Translations under genes and position numbers: made by a program
The notes under the pieces: model-generated
Seen by the model: only the letters and a program-made list of their open reading frames with translations
Database searches by the model: none
What the model was told of the DNA's origin: nothing
From: Streptomyces mobaraensis NBRC 13819 = DSM 40847
GTDB lineage: Bacteria; Actinomycetota; Actinomycetes; Streptomycetales; Streptomycetaceae
Reading direction: 5' to 3'
DNA: 64,000 nucleotides
NCBI RefSeq assembly: GCF_017916255.1
Contig: NZ_CP072827.1
Coordinates: 1,240,001 to 1,304,000, forward strand
In this document: in pieces, positions 51,567 through 62,764 of the stretch
Layout of the letters: each line of letters opens with the position of its first letter
Numbering within the stretch: position 1 is the first letter of the stretch

Positions 51567-52859
51567 TCAGATTCCCGTCAGCTTCCCGTCGGCGACCGTC
51601 GCCCGGCCCCGCAGGAAGGTGTGGGTGACGCGCCCCGGCAGCTCGCGGCCCTCGTAAGGGGTGTTGCGGCTGCGGGAGGCGAAGCCCGCGGGGTCCACGA
51701 CACCACGGTAAGCGGAATCGACCAGGGTGAGGTTGGCGGGCTCACCGGCGGCCACGGGTCGGCCGTGTCCGGCGAGGCGGCCGATGCGGGCCGGGGTGAA
51801 GGACATCCGGTCGGCGACGCCCGCCCAGTCCAGCAGGCCGGTCTCGACCATGGTGTGCTGGACGACCGAGAGGGCGGTCTCCAGGCCCACCATGCCCATG
51901 GCGGCGGCGCCCCACTCGCAGTCCTTGTCCTCGTGCGGGTGCGGGGCGTGGTCGGTGGCCACGCAGTCGATCGTCCCGTCGGCGAGCGCCTCGCGCAGGG
52001 CCATCACGTCGGCCTCGGTGCGCAGCGGCGGGTTCACCTTGTAGACCGGGTTGTACGAGCGGACCAGCTCGTCGGTGAGGAGCAGGTGGTGCGGGGTGAC
52101 CTCGGCGGTGACGTTCCAGCCCTTGGACTTGGCCCAGCGGACGATCTCCACCGAGCCGGCCGTCGAGAGGTGGCAGACGTGCAGGCGGGAGCCGACGTGC
52201 GCGGCGAGCAGCACGTCGCGGGCGATGATCGACTCCTCGGCGACGGCCGGCCAGCCGCCCAGGCCCAGCTCGGCGGAGACGACGCCCTCGTTCATCTGGG
52301 CGCCCTCGGTGAGCCGCGGCTCCTGGGCGTGCTGGGCGACGACGCCGTCGAACGCCTTCACGTACTCCAGGGCGCGCCGCATGATCACGGCGTCGTCCAC
52401 GCACTTGCCGTCGTCGGAGAAGACCCGGACGCCGGCGGCGGAGTCGTGCATGGCGCCGAGCTCGGCGAGCTTCTTGCCCTCCAGGCCGACGGTGACGGCG
52501 CCGACGGGCTGCACGTCGCAGTAGCCGGACTCCTTGCCGAGCCGCCAGACCTGCTCGACGACGCCGGCGGTGTCGGCGACCGGGAAGGTGTTGGCCATGG
52601 CGTGCACGGCGGTGTAGCCGCCGACGGCCGCGGCGCGGGTGCCGGTGAGGACGGTCTCGGAGTCCTCGCGACCGGGCTCGCGCAGGTGGGTGTGGAGGTC
52701 GACCAGGCCGGGCAGCAGGACCTTGCCGTCCGCCTCGATCACGGTGGCGCCGTCGGCCTCGATGCCGTTGCCGACCCGGGCGATGGTCTCGCCGTCGATC
52801 AGGACGTCCTGGGCGGGGCCGCCGAGCACCTTGGCACCGCGGATAAGGATCTGGGGCAT
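51567..52859 (-). CDS. pyrC: Dihydroorotase
   Basis: This 430-residue type I dihydroorotase is an amidohydrolase-fold zinc enzyme that closes carbamoyl-aspartate to dihydroorotate. The metal-binding DLHTHLREPG is near residue 59, GGYTAVHAMANTFPVAD near 91, and a later ATDHAPHPHEDK carries the catalytic Asp. It shares a single base with pyrB and precedes the PH-like membrane protein by 1 bp. Confidence 0.97.
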   Translation of the reverse strand: MPQILIRGAKVLGGPAQDVLIDGETIARVGNGIEADGATVIEADGKVLLPGLVDLHTHLREPGREDSETVLTGTRAAAVGGYTAVHAMANTFPVADTAGVVEQVWRLGKESGYCDVQPVGAVTVGLEGKKLAELGAMHDSAAGVRVFSDDGKCVDDAVIMRRALEYVKAFDGVVAQHAQEPRLTEGAQMNEGVVSAELGLGGWPAVAEESIIARDVLLAAHVGSRLHVCHLSTAGSVEIVRWAKSKGWNVTAEVTPHHLLLTDELVRSYNPVYKVNPPLRTEADVMALREALADGTIDCVATDHAPHPHEDKDCEWGAAAMGMVGLETALSVVQHTMVETGLLDWAGVADRMSFTPARIGRLAGHGRPVAAGEPANLTLVDSAYRGVVDPAGFASRSRNTPYEGRELPGRVTHTFLRGRATVADGKLTGI

Positions 52860-53875
52860 TACTTGTTCTCCTCGGTGCGGGTGTTCGTGGTGGTGACGGC
52901 GGACTCCGAGCCGCCGAGCAGCAGGTAGAGGACGGCCATCCGGATGGAGACGCCGTTGGTGACCTGCTCGACGGCCGTGCAGCGGCGCGAGTCGGCGACC
53001 TCGGCGGTGATCTCCATGCCGCGGTTCATCGGGCCGGGGTGCATGACGATCGCGTCCTCGGGCATCCTCGCCATCCGCTGGGCGTCCAGGCCGTAGCGGC
53101 GCGCGTACTCGCGCTCGGTGGGGAAGAACGCGGCGTTCATCCGCTCGCGCTGGACGCGCAGCATCATCACGGCGTCGGACTTGGGGAGCACCGCGTCCAG
53201 GTCGTAGGAGACCTCGCAGGGCCAGTGCTCGACGCCGATGGGCACAAGGGTGGGCGGCGCGACGAGAGTGACCTCCGCGCCCAGCGTGGTGAGCAGGTGG
53301 ACGTTGGACCGGGCGACGCGGCTGTGCAGGATGTCGCCGACGACCGTGATCCGGCGGCCGTCCAGGTCCTTGCCGAGCCCGGCGTCGGGGCCGACCAGGC
53401 GGCGGCGCAGGGTGAAGGCGTCCAGCAGGGCCTGGGTGGGGTGCTCGTGGGTGCCGTCGCCGGCGTTGACGACCGAGCCGTTGATCCAGCCGGAGGTGGC
53501 CAGCCGGTGCGGGGCGCCGGAGTCGTGGTGGCGGATGACGACGGCGTCGGCGCCCATCGCCTCCAGGGTGAGCGCGGTGTCCTTCAGGGACTCGCCCTTG
53601 GAGACCGAGGAGCCCTTGGCGGAGAAGTTGATGACGTCGGCGGAGAGCCGCTTGGCGGCGGCCTCGAAGGAGATGCGGGTCCGCGTCGAGTCCTCGAAGA
53701 AGAGGTTGACGACGGTCCGGCCGCGCAGGGTCGGCAGCTTCTTGATCGGCCGGTCCGCGACGCGGGCCATCTCCTCGGCGGTGTCGAGGATCAGGACGGC
53801 GTCGTCGCGGCTGAGGTCGGCGGCCGAGACGAGGTGGCCGCGGGTACGGGGGCTCCCCCCGGAGAGGTGCAGCAT
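52859..53875 (-). CDS. pyrB: Aspartate carbamoyltransferase catalytic subunit
   Basis: This 338-residue enzyme joins aspartate to carbamoyl phosphate. It contains the carbamoyl-phosphate loop [19 protein letters not shown] and [16 protein letters not shown]. No PyrI regulatory gene is present; control is expected through PyrR upstream. It lies 88 bp after pyrR and overlaps pyrC by one base. Confidence 0.97.
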   Translation of the reverse strand: MLHLSGGSPRTRGHLVSAADLSRDDAVLILDTAEEMARVADRPIKKLPTLRGRTVVNLFFEDSTRTRISFEAAAKRLSADVINFSAKGSSVSKGESLKDTALTLEAMGADAVVIRHHDSGAPHRLATSGWINGSVVNAGDGTHEHPTQALLDAFTLRRRLVGPDAGLGKDLDGRRITVVGDILHSRVARSNVHLLTTLGAEVTLVAPPTLVPIGVEHWPCEVSYDLDAVLPKSDAVMMLRVQRERMNAAFFPTEREYARRYGLDAQRMARMPEDAIVMHPGPMNRGMEITAEVADSRRCTAVEQVTNGVSIRMAVLYLLLGGSESAVTTTNTRTEENK

Positions 53876-53963
53876 CCGGATGCTCCGTGGTTGAGGGTGT
53901 GCGTGAGGACGGCCGGGCGTGCGGCGTCGCGGGTCCGGGGTGCGGACCCGTGCGGGATGGCTG

Positions 53964-54569
<606 letters not shown>

Positions 54570-54582
54570 TCACAGGACGGAC

Positions 54583-54611
54583 GTTAAAGGACGTCGGAAT
54601 TGCGTGGTCCA
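54583..54611 (-). promoter_or_regulatory. Promoter of the pyr operon
   Basis: On the minus strand TGGACC (54606-54611) and TTTAAC (54583-54588) are 17 bp apart, about 38 bp upstream of the pyrR start. The -10 is unusually A/T-rich for this region, supporting the call. Confidence 0.55.
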
Positions 54612-54677
54612 CAGTAGCAGCCGTCCGGGGGTGCTCCGGACCCGGCCCCCGACGGCGGAAGCGGTGGACCATTCGGC

Positions 54678-54720
54678 TTGACGAAGCCAGATTACGCTGC
54701 GTAACCTCACAGTGAGTTAC
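54678..54720 (+). promoter_or_regulatory. bldD: bldD promoter with overlapping BldD-type operator
   Basis: TTGACG (54678-54683) and TAACCT (54702-54707) form a -35/-10 pair with an 18-bp spacer. A near-perfect palindrome, gtaacctcac followed by agtgagttac (54701-54720), covers the -10 box. It contains the AGTGA half-site and a TCAC element of the BldD consensus. BldD is known to repress its own gene in S. coelicolor, and this layout fits that. Confidence 0.7.
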
Positions 54721-54767
54721 CAGCCACGCGGCAGAGCCGCACATTGATACCGCGTCCGGGGAGCTTT

Positions 54768-55268
54768 ATGTCCAGCGAATACGCCAAACAGCTCGGGGCC
54801 AAGCTCCGCGCCATCCGCACCCAGCAGGGCCTCTCACTCCATGGTGTCGAGGAGAAGTCCCAGGGCCGCTGGAAGGCCGTGGTGGTGGGCTCGTACGAGC
54901 GCGGCGACCGTGCCGTGACCGTGCAGCGTCTTGCCGAGCTGGCCGACTTCTACGGCGTGCCCGTGCAGGAGCTGCTGCCCGGCACCACGCCGGGGGGCGC
55001 CGCCGAGCCGCCGCCGAAGCTGGTCCTGGACCTGGAGCGCCTCGCCCACGTCCCGGCCGAGAAGGCGGGCCCGCTCCAGCGTTACGCGGCGACCATCCAG
55101 AGCCAGCGCGGCGACTACAACGGCAAGGTGCTGTCGATCCGCCAGGACGACCTGCGCACCCTCGCCGTGATCTACGACCAGTCGCCCTCGGTGCTCACCG
55201 AGCAGCTGATCAGCTGGGGCGTGCTCGACGCGGACGCGCGCCGCGCGGTGCAGCACGAGGACGCCTAG
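54768..55268 (+). CDS. bldD: Developmental master regulator BldD
   Basis: This 166-residue protein has an N-terminal HTH (about residues 5-70, YAKQLGAKLRAIRTQQGLSL) and a C-terminal c-di-GMP-binding domain. The ligand signature RGD-X8-RQDD is intact (Arg114, Asp116, Arg125, Asp128, the same numbering as in S. coelicolor). With tetrameric c-di-GMP, BldD dimerises and represses sporulation genes during vegetative growth. The start is ATG at 54768 (MSSEYAKQLG) after ggggag. It is divergent from pyrR and followed by a 22-bp terminator stem. Confidence 0.98.
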   Translation: MSSEYAKQLGAKLRAIRTQQGLSLHGVEEKSQGRWKAVVVGSYERGDRAVTVQRLAELADFYGVPVQELLPGTTPGGAAEPPPKLVLDLERLAHVPAEKAGPLQRYAATIQSQRGDYNGKVLSIRQDDLRTLAVIYDQSPSVLTEQLISWGVLDADARRAVQHEDA

Positions 55269-55297
55269 TCCCGTCGGCCCGGTCCGGCCCGTATACC

Positions 55298-55346
55298 AAC
55301 CGCCAGGGGGCGGGGAACCTTCCGGTTCCCCGCCCCCTGGCGGTTT
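55298..55346. terminator. Bidirectional terminator between bldD and nusB
   Basis: A perfect 22-bp inverted repeat (arms 55298-55319 and 55324-55345, 4-nt loop ttcc) has A-rich and T-rich edges on either side. The arms include ccgccagggggcggggaacc. It lies between the convergent bldD and nusB genes and can end both transcripts. Confidence 0.92.
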
Positions 55347-55365
55347 GTGTGTCGGTCGTGGTGCG

Positions 55366-55794
55366 TCAGGCCCGGCGGATGCCCGGCTTGAGCTCCTTGA
55401 ACCGGCCGAGCAGGCCGTTGATGAAGGCCGGCGACTCGTCGGTGGAGAACTCCTTGGCGAGCTGCACCGCCTCGTCGATCGCCACGGCGTCCGGGGTGCC
55501 GTCCTCCCAGATCAGCTCGTAGGCCCCGAGCCGGACGATGTTCCGGTCGGCGGCCGGCATCCGGTCCAGGTCCCAGTCGACCGCGTAGGTCTCGATCAGC
55601 TCGTCGATCCGGGCGACGTGCTCGGCGTAGCCCTCGACCAGCTGCATCGTGTACTCGTTGACCGGCGGCTGCCGGTCGTCCGAGCGCGAGTGCCGGATCC
55701 AGTCGGCGAGCACGTCCAGGACGGCCGCCCCTCGCTGGTCGGCCTCGAAGAGGATCTGGAAGGCGCGCTTCCGGGAGTTGCTGCGGGCGGCCAC
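55366..55794 (-). CDS. nusB: Transcription antitermination factor NusB
   Basis: This 142-residue all-helical RNA-binding protein starts MAARSNSRKRAFQILFEADQ and contains AIDEAVQLAKEFSTDESPAF and INGLLGRF, typical NusB segments. It binds boxA of rRNA leaders with NusE. It starts 2 bp after efp ends, the conserved efp-nusB pair. Confidence 0.96.
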   Translation of the reverse strand: MAARSNSRKRAFQILFEADQRGAAVLDVLADWIRHSRSDDRQPPVNEYTMQLVEGYAEHVARIDELIETYAVDWDLDRMPAADRNIVRLGAYELIWEDGTPDAVAIDEAVQLAKEFSTDESPAFINGLLGRFKELKPGIRRA

Positions 55795-55796
55795 GG

Positions 55797-56363
55797 TTAG
55801 CTGTTCACCCGGCCGAGGTAATCGCCGGTACGCGTGTCGACCTTGATCTTCTCGCCCGTGCTGACGAACAGCGGGACCTGGATCTCGTAGCCGGTCTCCA
55901 GCTCGGCCGGCTTGGTGCCACCGGTGGAGCGGTCGCCCTGCACACCCGGGTCGGTGTGCTTGATGGTGAGCTCGACGGCGGCCGGCAGCTCGACGTAGAG
56001 CACCTCGCCCTCGTGCGTGGCGACCGTGGCCTCGAAGCCCTCGATCAGGAAGTTCGCGGCGTCGCCGACGGCCTTCCGGTCGATCATGAGCTGGTCGTAG
56101 TCCTTCATGTCCATGAAGACGAAGTACTCGCCGTCCATGTACGAGAACTGCATGTCGCGGCGGTCGACGGTGGCCGTCTCGACCTTCACGCCGGCGTTGA
56201 AGGTCTTGTCGACGACCTTGCCGGACAGCACGTTCTTGAGCTTGGTGCGCACGAAGGCGGGGCCCTTGCCGGGCTTGACGTGCTGGAACTCGACGACGGA
56301 CCAGAGCTGGCCGCCTTCGAGCTTGAGCACCATGCCGTTCTTGAGGTCGTTCGTGGAAGCCAC
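55797..56363 (-). CDS. efp: Elongation factor P
   Basis: This 188-residue three-domain protein rescues ribosomes stalled at polyproline. The start is GTG at 56363 ([20 protein letters not shown]), which gives the exact length of Streptomyces EF-P. The tip loop reads [17 protein letters not shown] with its conserved lysine. No EpmA/EarP-type modification gene is nearby. The upstream peptidase gene and nusB downstream match the usual order. Confidence 0.96.
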   Translation of the reverse strand: MASTNDLKNGMVLKLEGGQLWSVVEFQHVKPGKGPAFVRTKLKNVLSGKVVDKTFNAGVKVETATVDRRDMQFSYMDGEYFVFMDMKDYDQLMIDRKAVGDAANFLIEGFEATVATHEGEVLYVELPAAVELTIKHTDPGVQGDRSTGGTKPAELETGYEIQVPLFVSTGEKIKVDTRTGDYLGRVNS

Positions 56364-56411
56364 GGTTGCGGAATCTCCTGGACTGAAGCTGCGACCCCGA
56401 AGAGGCACGCG

Positions 56412-57518
56412 CTACAGCGCGAGCAGCTCCTTGGTCGTGATGGTGAGTAGCTCGGGACCGCCGTCCGCCTCGGGGCGGACGACGAGCGTGTCATCGATCC
56501 GGACGCCGCCCCGCCCCGGGAGGTGGACTCCCGGATCTACGGTGACCGGCACGCAAGCGTCCAGTTTACCCATGGCCGTGGGCGCGAGCCGAGGGTCCTC
56601 GCCGTTTTCGAGTCCGACCCCGTGGCCGATCCGCGGACCGAGCCGGTCGCCGTGGCCCGCCGCCTCCAGGACGCGCCGTGCCGCGCGGTCCACGTCCCGG
56701 TACGGCGTCCCGGGCAACAGCGCCTCCCGCCCGGCCCGCTGGGCCGCGAAGACCTGCTCGTACAGCTCGATCTGCCAGTCCGCCGGGGACGTGCCGATGA
56801 CGAAGGTGCGGGCGATCTCGCTGTGGTAGCCGCGGTAGTCCGCGCCCAGGCAGACGGAGAGGAAGTCGCCCTCCTCGACCCGCCGGTCCGAGGGTACGTG
56901 CCCGGCCAGCCCGGAGTCGGGCCCGGTCCCCACCGACGTGGGGAACGCCGGACCGGACGCGCCGTGGTCCACCAGGCGGCGCTCCAGCTCTAGGGCGAGG
57001 TGCCGCTCGGTACGGCCGACCAGGATGGACTCCAGCAGCTCCCCCAGCGCCTGGTCGGCGATCTCGGCGGCGATCCGCAGACAGGAGATCTCCTCCTCGT
57101 CCTTGACCAGCCGCTGCTGCTCCACGGCCGGCCCCAGGTCGTCCAGCCGCAGCCCCGGCGCGACGGCTCCCACGGCGCGGTGGCGCCGTACGGTCAGATG
57201 GTGCTCCTCCACCGCCAGCGAGCCGGCCCCGGCCGCGGCGGCCCGCTCGGCGCCCGCGACGGCCGGGTCGCCCTCCGTGCCGGGCAGGACGAAGACGCGC
57301 AGGTCACCGGCGGGCCGCCCGGCCGACGCGGTGTCGAACGGATCGGACGCGCAGAGCAGCACGTCGTGGACGGGCCCGACCAGCAGGGCGGCGTCGGCCG
57401 GGGCGTGCCCGGCGAGGTAGCGGACGTTGGCCGCGCCGGTCACCAGCGCCGCCTCGCTGCCGTTCCCCAGGCACCGCTCCAGCAGCCGTGAACGGCGCGC
57501 CGCGTACACGTCGGACAT
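56412..57518 (-). CDS. M24-family peptidase homologue (Xaa-Pro type) with altered metal ligands
   Basis: This 368-residue pita-bread-fold protein has an N-terminal creatinase-like domain (about 1-130) and a C-terminal M24 domain (about 140-365). It sits directly upstream of efp, where Xaa-Pro aminopeptidase normally lies. The five canonical metal ligands Asp/Asp/His/Glu/Glu read Cys223 (VCLGADYRG), Glu234 (HSEIART), His299 (RIGHGVGLEN), Asp328 (TVDPGVHLP) and Asp342 (VRIDDT). Only the His is standard, so metal content and activity are in doubt. The start is ATG at 57516-57518. Confidence 0.85.
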   Translation of the reverse strand: MSDVYAARRSRLLERCLGNGSEAALVTGAANVRYLAGHAPADAALLVGPVHDVLLCASDPFDTASAGRPAGDLRVFVLPGTEGDPAVAGAERAAAAGAGSLAVEEHHLTVRRHRAVGAVAPGLRLDDLGPAVEQQRLVKDEEEISCLRIAAEIADQALGELLESILVGRTERHLALELERRLVDHGASGPAFPTSVGTGPDSGLAGHVPSDRRVEEGDFLSVCLGADYRGYHSEIARTFVIGTSPADWQIELYEQVFAAQRAGREALLPGTPYRDVDRAARRVLEAAGHGDRLGPRIGHGVGLENGEDPRLAPTAMGKLDACVPVTVDPGVHLPGRGGVRIDDTLVVRPEADGGPELLTITTKELLAL

Positions 57519-57592
57519 GCCCCGAGCGTACGTACGGCGGCCCGGACCGGCCGCTCCGGCGCGTCCGACCGGGGTGCGGCCCGCGGGCCCGG

Positions 57593-58225
57593 CTACCAGG
57601 CGGGCGGGGTGGCGAAGGAGCGGGCCACGGCCTCGTCGATGAGCCGGGCGGTGGTGGCCACGTCCTGCTGCGAGTTGTCGATGATCGGCAGCCCGGAGCC
57701 GTACCAGCCGGCCATCCGCCCGTGGATGCGCGCCACCTCCTCGTCGCCCAGCCGCCGGTTGCCGCGCCGCTCGGCGTTGCGTTCCAGCACCACGTCGAGC
57801 CCCGGCAGCAGGACGACGGGCAGCAGGCCGGGGCCGATGTGCCGCTTCCAGCCGCCCAGGCCGACGGCGGGCCGGTCCGGGAAGACCGCGTCGTCGAGGA
57901 TGCAGGAGATGCCGTTGGCCAGGAAGTTCCGCGCGGCGAAGCCGCAGGTGCGGCGGGCCAGCCGGTACTGGGCCTCGGACCGCTCGTTCCACCCGGCCTG
58001 CGGGTCGGCGAAGCCGGCCCGCACCCATTCCCGGACGTCGTCCAGGCTGATGTGCGCCGTGGGCACCCGGCGGGTGTCGGCCCAGTACCGGGCCGCCGTC
58101 GTCTTCCCCGCCCCGGCCGGGCCGATCAGCAGCACCGCGACGGGGGCGGTGGTGGGATCGAGGGGCACGGGAGCGGGCAACGGGGGGTGGGCGGGTGGTA
58201 GCGGCTGTCCCACTGGGTGCTGCAT
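57593..58225 (-). CDS. P-loop kinase-like ATPase
   Basis: This 210-residue protein starts MQHPVGQPLPPAHPPLPAPV, a Pro-rich leader. The P-loop VAVLLIGPAGAGKTTAARYW is near residue 35, followed by HISLDDVREWVRAG and ILDDAVFPDRP. The size and DDV/DDAV motifs resemble the AAA_33/zeta-toxin-like or chloramphenicol-phosphotransferase-like kinase group, whose substrates vary. It lies 74 bp upstream of the peptidase gene on the same strand. No partner antitoxin is seen. The function is unassigned. Confidence 0.75.
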   Translation of the reverse strand: MQHPVGQPLPPAHPPLPAPVPLDPTTAPVAVLLIGPAGAGKTTAARYWADTRRVPTAHISLDDVREWVRAGFADPQAGWNERSEAQYRLARRTCGFAARNFLANGISCILDDAVFPDRPAVGLGGWKRHIGPGLLPVVLLPGLDVVLERNAERRGNRRLGDEEVARIHGRMAGWYGSGLPIIDNSQQDVATTARLIDEAVARSFATPPAW

Positions 58226-58270
58226 CCGGTGGCACTCCGTCTCGTGCGGTGGGTCGTGTGGTGGGGGGGT

Positions 58271-58474
58271 GTGCCCCGGTCCCGCCCTTTCACCGTTTCC
58301 TGGGGCTGCACCCCAGACCCCCTTGTCCTCAAACGCCGGACGGGCTGATTTCAGCCCGTCCGGCGTTTGAGGACAGTGCCCGAAGGGCGCTTCGGGGGTG
58401 CGGGGGCTTGCCCCCGCAAGAAACTGGGGGCACCTCCCAGCGGTAGCTGGGGGAGAAAGGGCGGGACCGGGGCA
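58271..58474. repeat. Intergenic palindromic repeat, copy 4
   Basis: This copy lies between the kinase-like gene and aroQ. It is bounded by gtgccccggtcccgcccttt and agaaagggcgggaccggggc. Inside it has a perfect 24-bp inverted repeat with a 2-nt centre (arms 58325-58348 and 58351-58374, containing caaacgccggacgggctga). A gcgggggcttgcccccgc dyad and a cctcccagcggtagctggg module (shared with copy 1) also occur. It follows the aroQ stop on the minus strand. Confidence 0.88.
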
Positions 58475-58502
58475 CCCTACCCCCTCAACCCAGACGCTCC
58501 GC

Positions 58503-60574
<2,072 letters not shown>

Positions 60575-60578
<4 letters not shown>

Positions 60579-61759
60579 TTGATGGCCAGGTTGTCGAGGT
60601 AGCCCTGGACGTTGCGGCGGGTCTCGGTGACGCTGTCGCCGCCGAACTTCTCCACCACGGCGTCCGCCAGGACGAGCGCCACCATCGCCTCGGCGACGAT
60701 GCCGGCCGCGGGGACGGCGCACACGTCGGAGCGCTGGTGGTGGGCCTTGGCGGCCTCGCCGGTGGTGACGTCGATGGTGGCGAGCGCCTTCGGCACCGTG
60801 GCGATGGGCTTCATCGCGGCGCGGACGCGCAGCAGTTCACCGGTGGTGAGGCCGCCCTCGGTGCCGCCGGAACGGCCCGAGGTGCGGCGCACGCCCTCCT
60901 CGGTGGCGACGATCTCGTCGTGCGCCTTGGAGCCGGGCACCCGGGCCAGGTCGAAGCCGTCGCCGAGCTCGACGCCCTTGATCGCCTGAATGCCCATCAG
61001 GGCGGCGGCGAGCCGGGCGTCCAGCCGCCGGTCCCAGTGCACGTGCGAACCGAGGCCGACGGGCACGCCGTAGGCGAGGACCTCGACGACGCCGCCGAGA
61101 GTGTCGCCGTCCTTGTGCGCCTGGTCGATCTCGGCGACCATCGCCTCGCTGGCGGCGGCGTCGAGGCAGCGCACCGGGTCGGCGTCCAGCCGCTCGACGT
61201 CCGACGGCTTCGGGTACACGCCGTACGGCGCCTTGGCGGCGGCCAGTTCGACGACGTGCGAGACGATCTCGATCCCGGCCGCCTCCTTCAGGAAGGAGCG
61301 GGCGACGGCGCCGAGCGCGACGCGGGCCGCGGTCTCCCGCGCGGAGGCCCGCTCCAGGACCGGACGGGCCTCGTCGAAGCCGTACTTCTGCATGCCGGCG
61401 AGGTCCGCGTGGCCGGGGCGCGGCCGGGTCAGCGGGGCGTTGCGGGCGAGGTCGGCGAGCTCGGCCGGGTCCACCGGGTCGGCCGCCATGACCTTCTCCC
61501 ACTTGGGCCACTCGGTGTTGCCCACCATGACCGCGACCGGGGAGCCCATGGACCGCCCGTGCCGGACGCCGCCGAGGAAGGTCACCTCGTCCCGTTCGAA
61601 CTTCATCCGGGCGCCGCGCCCATAGCCGAGGCGCCGCCGGGCCAGGTGGTCCGCCACCATCTCCGTGGTGACCGGGACGCCCGCGGGCAGTCCCTCCAGC
61701 GTCGCCACCAGGGCCGGACCGTGCGACTCCCCGGCCGTCAGCCAGCGCAACCTGCTCAA
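60575..61759 (-). CDS. aroC: Chorismate synthase
   Basis: This 394-residue FMN-dependent enzyme makes chorismate. It contains the family signatures [29 protein letters not shown]-type [20 protein letters not shown] and [12 protein letters not shown]. It starts 177 bp after aroE ends, a gap with no recognisable gene, and is coupled to aroK. Confidence 0.97.
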
Positions 61760-61936
61760 CGGATCTCCTCTTGCTCGCGCCTCGGAACGTGGGACGGCGC
61801 GACCGACCCGTGGTACGGTCCGCCGTCCCCGATCCTCCCATGGCCGGGGCGGTATCCCGGCGCCGGTCCGCGTTCCGGACGTTTTCCGCTCGTTTCGGGA
61901 GCGACCTGGGAATGTTCCGGAGGGGTCCGGGGGCGG

Positions 61937-62764
61937 TCAGCGGGCCGCGAGGGCCGCTTCCCCGGCGGCCCGCATGGCCGCGAGCGGTGCCGGCGAGACG
62001 CCCGTCATCCGTTCGACCTGGAGCACCGCCTGGTGGACGAGCAGGTCGAGGCCGCCCAGGACCGTGCCGCCGCGCGCGGCCCAGGCCGCCGCCAGCGGGG
62101 TCGGCCAGGGCTCGTAGAGGACGTCGAAGAGGGTGCCGGGCCGGTCCGGGACGGCGGTCGCGAGCGCGTCCGCGGCCCCGGCCGGGGTGGTGGCGACGAC
62201 CAGCGGGGCCTCGAACGCCTCGGCGGCGCGGGACCAGTCGGCGGTGCGGACGGCCACCCCGAGCCGTTCGCCCCACCGCCGCATCTCGGCCGCCCGCTCC
62301 GCGCTGCGGACGTAGGCGGTGACCTCGCCGGCGCAGATCCCGGCGAGCGCGGCGAGCGCCGAGGACGCGGTGGCGCCCGCGCCCAGCACGGCCGCCGAGG
62401 CCACCTTGTCGACGCCGCGCTCGCGCAGGGCGGCGACCAGGCCCGGGATGTCCGTGTTGTCGCCGGTGAGCCGGCCGTCCGGGCCGACGAGGACGGTGTT
62501 GACGGCCTCGACGGACCGCGCGGTGTCGCTGATCTCGTCGAGCAGCGGGATGACCGCCCGCTTCAGCGGCATGGTCAGCGAGAGTCCGGCCCAGCTCTCG
62601 TCCAGCCGCTCGACGAAGGCCGGCAGCGCGGCCTCGTCGATCTCGTACCGGCCGTACGTCCACTCCCCCAGGCCGAGCGCGGCGTAGGCGGCCCGGTGCA
62701 GGACCGGGGAGAGCGAGTGCGCGATGGGCGAGCCGAGGACGGCGGCCCGGCGGCGTGCGGTCAC
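61937..62764 (-). CDS. aroE: Shikimate dehydrogenase
   Basis: This 275-residue NADPH enzyme reduces 3-dehydroshikimate. It shows VLGSPIAHSLSPVLHRAAYA, the catalytic lysine in LSLTMPLKRAVIP, a Rossmann AAVLGAGATASSALAALAGI, and the Asp of GDNTDIPG. The ATG overlaps the mltG stop as ATGA, so it is translationally coupled to the cell-wall gene upstream. Confidence 0.95.
   Translation of the reverse strand: MTARRRAAVLGSPIAHSLSPVLHRAAYAALGLGEWTYGRYEIDEAALPAFVERLDESWAGLSLTMPLKRAVIPLLDEISDTARSVEAVNTVLVGPDGRLTGDNTDIPGLVAALRERGVDKVASAAVLGAGATASSALAALAGICAGEVTAYVRSAERAAEMRRWGERLGVAVRTADWSRAAEAFEAPLVVATTPAGAADALATAVPDRPGTLFDVLYEPWPTPLAAAWAARGGTVLGGLDLLVHQAVLQVERMTGVSPAPLAAMRAAGEAALAAR

Noticed and set aside
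57593..58225. Toxin-antitoxin (zeta-like) interpretation of the small P-loop protein
   Set aside because: There is no epsilon-type antitoxin or other small partner next to it, and the motifs do not distinguish zeta toxin from other small kinases.
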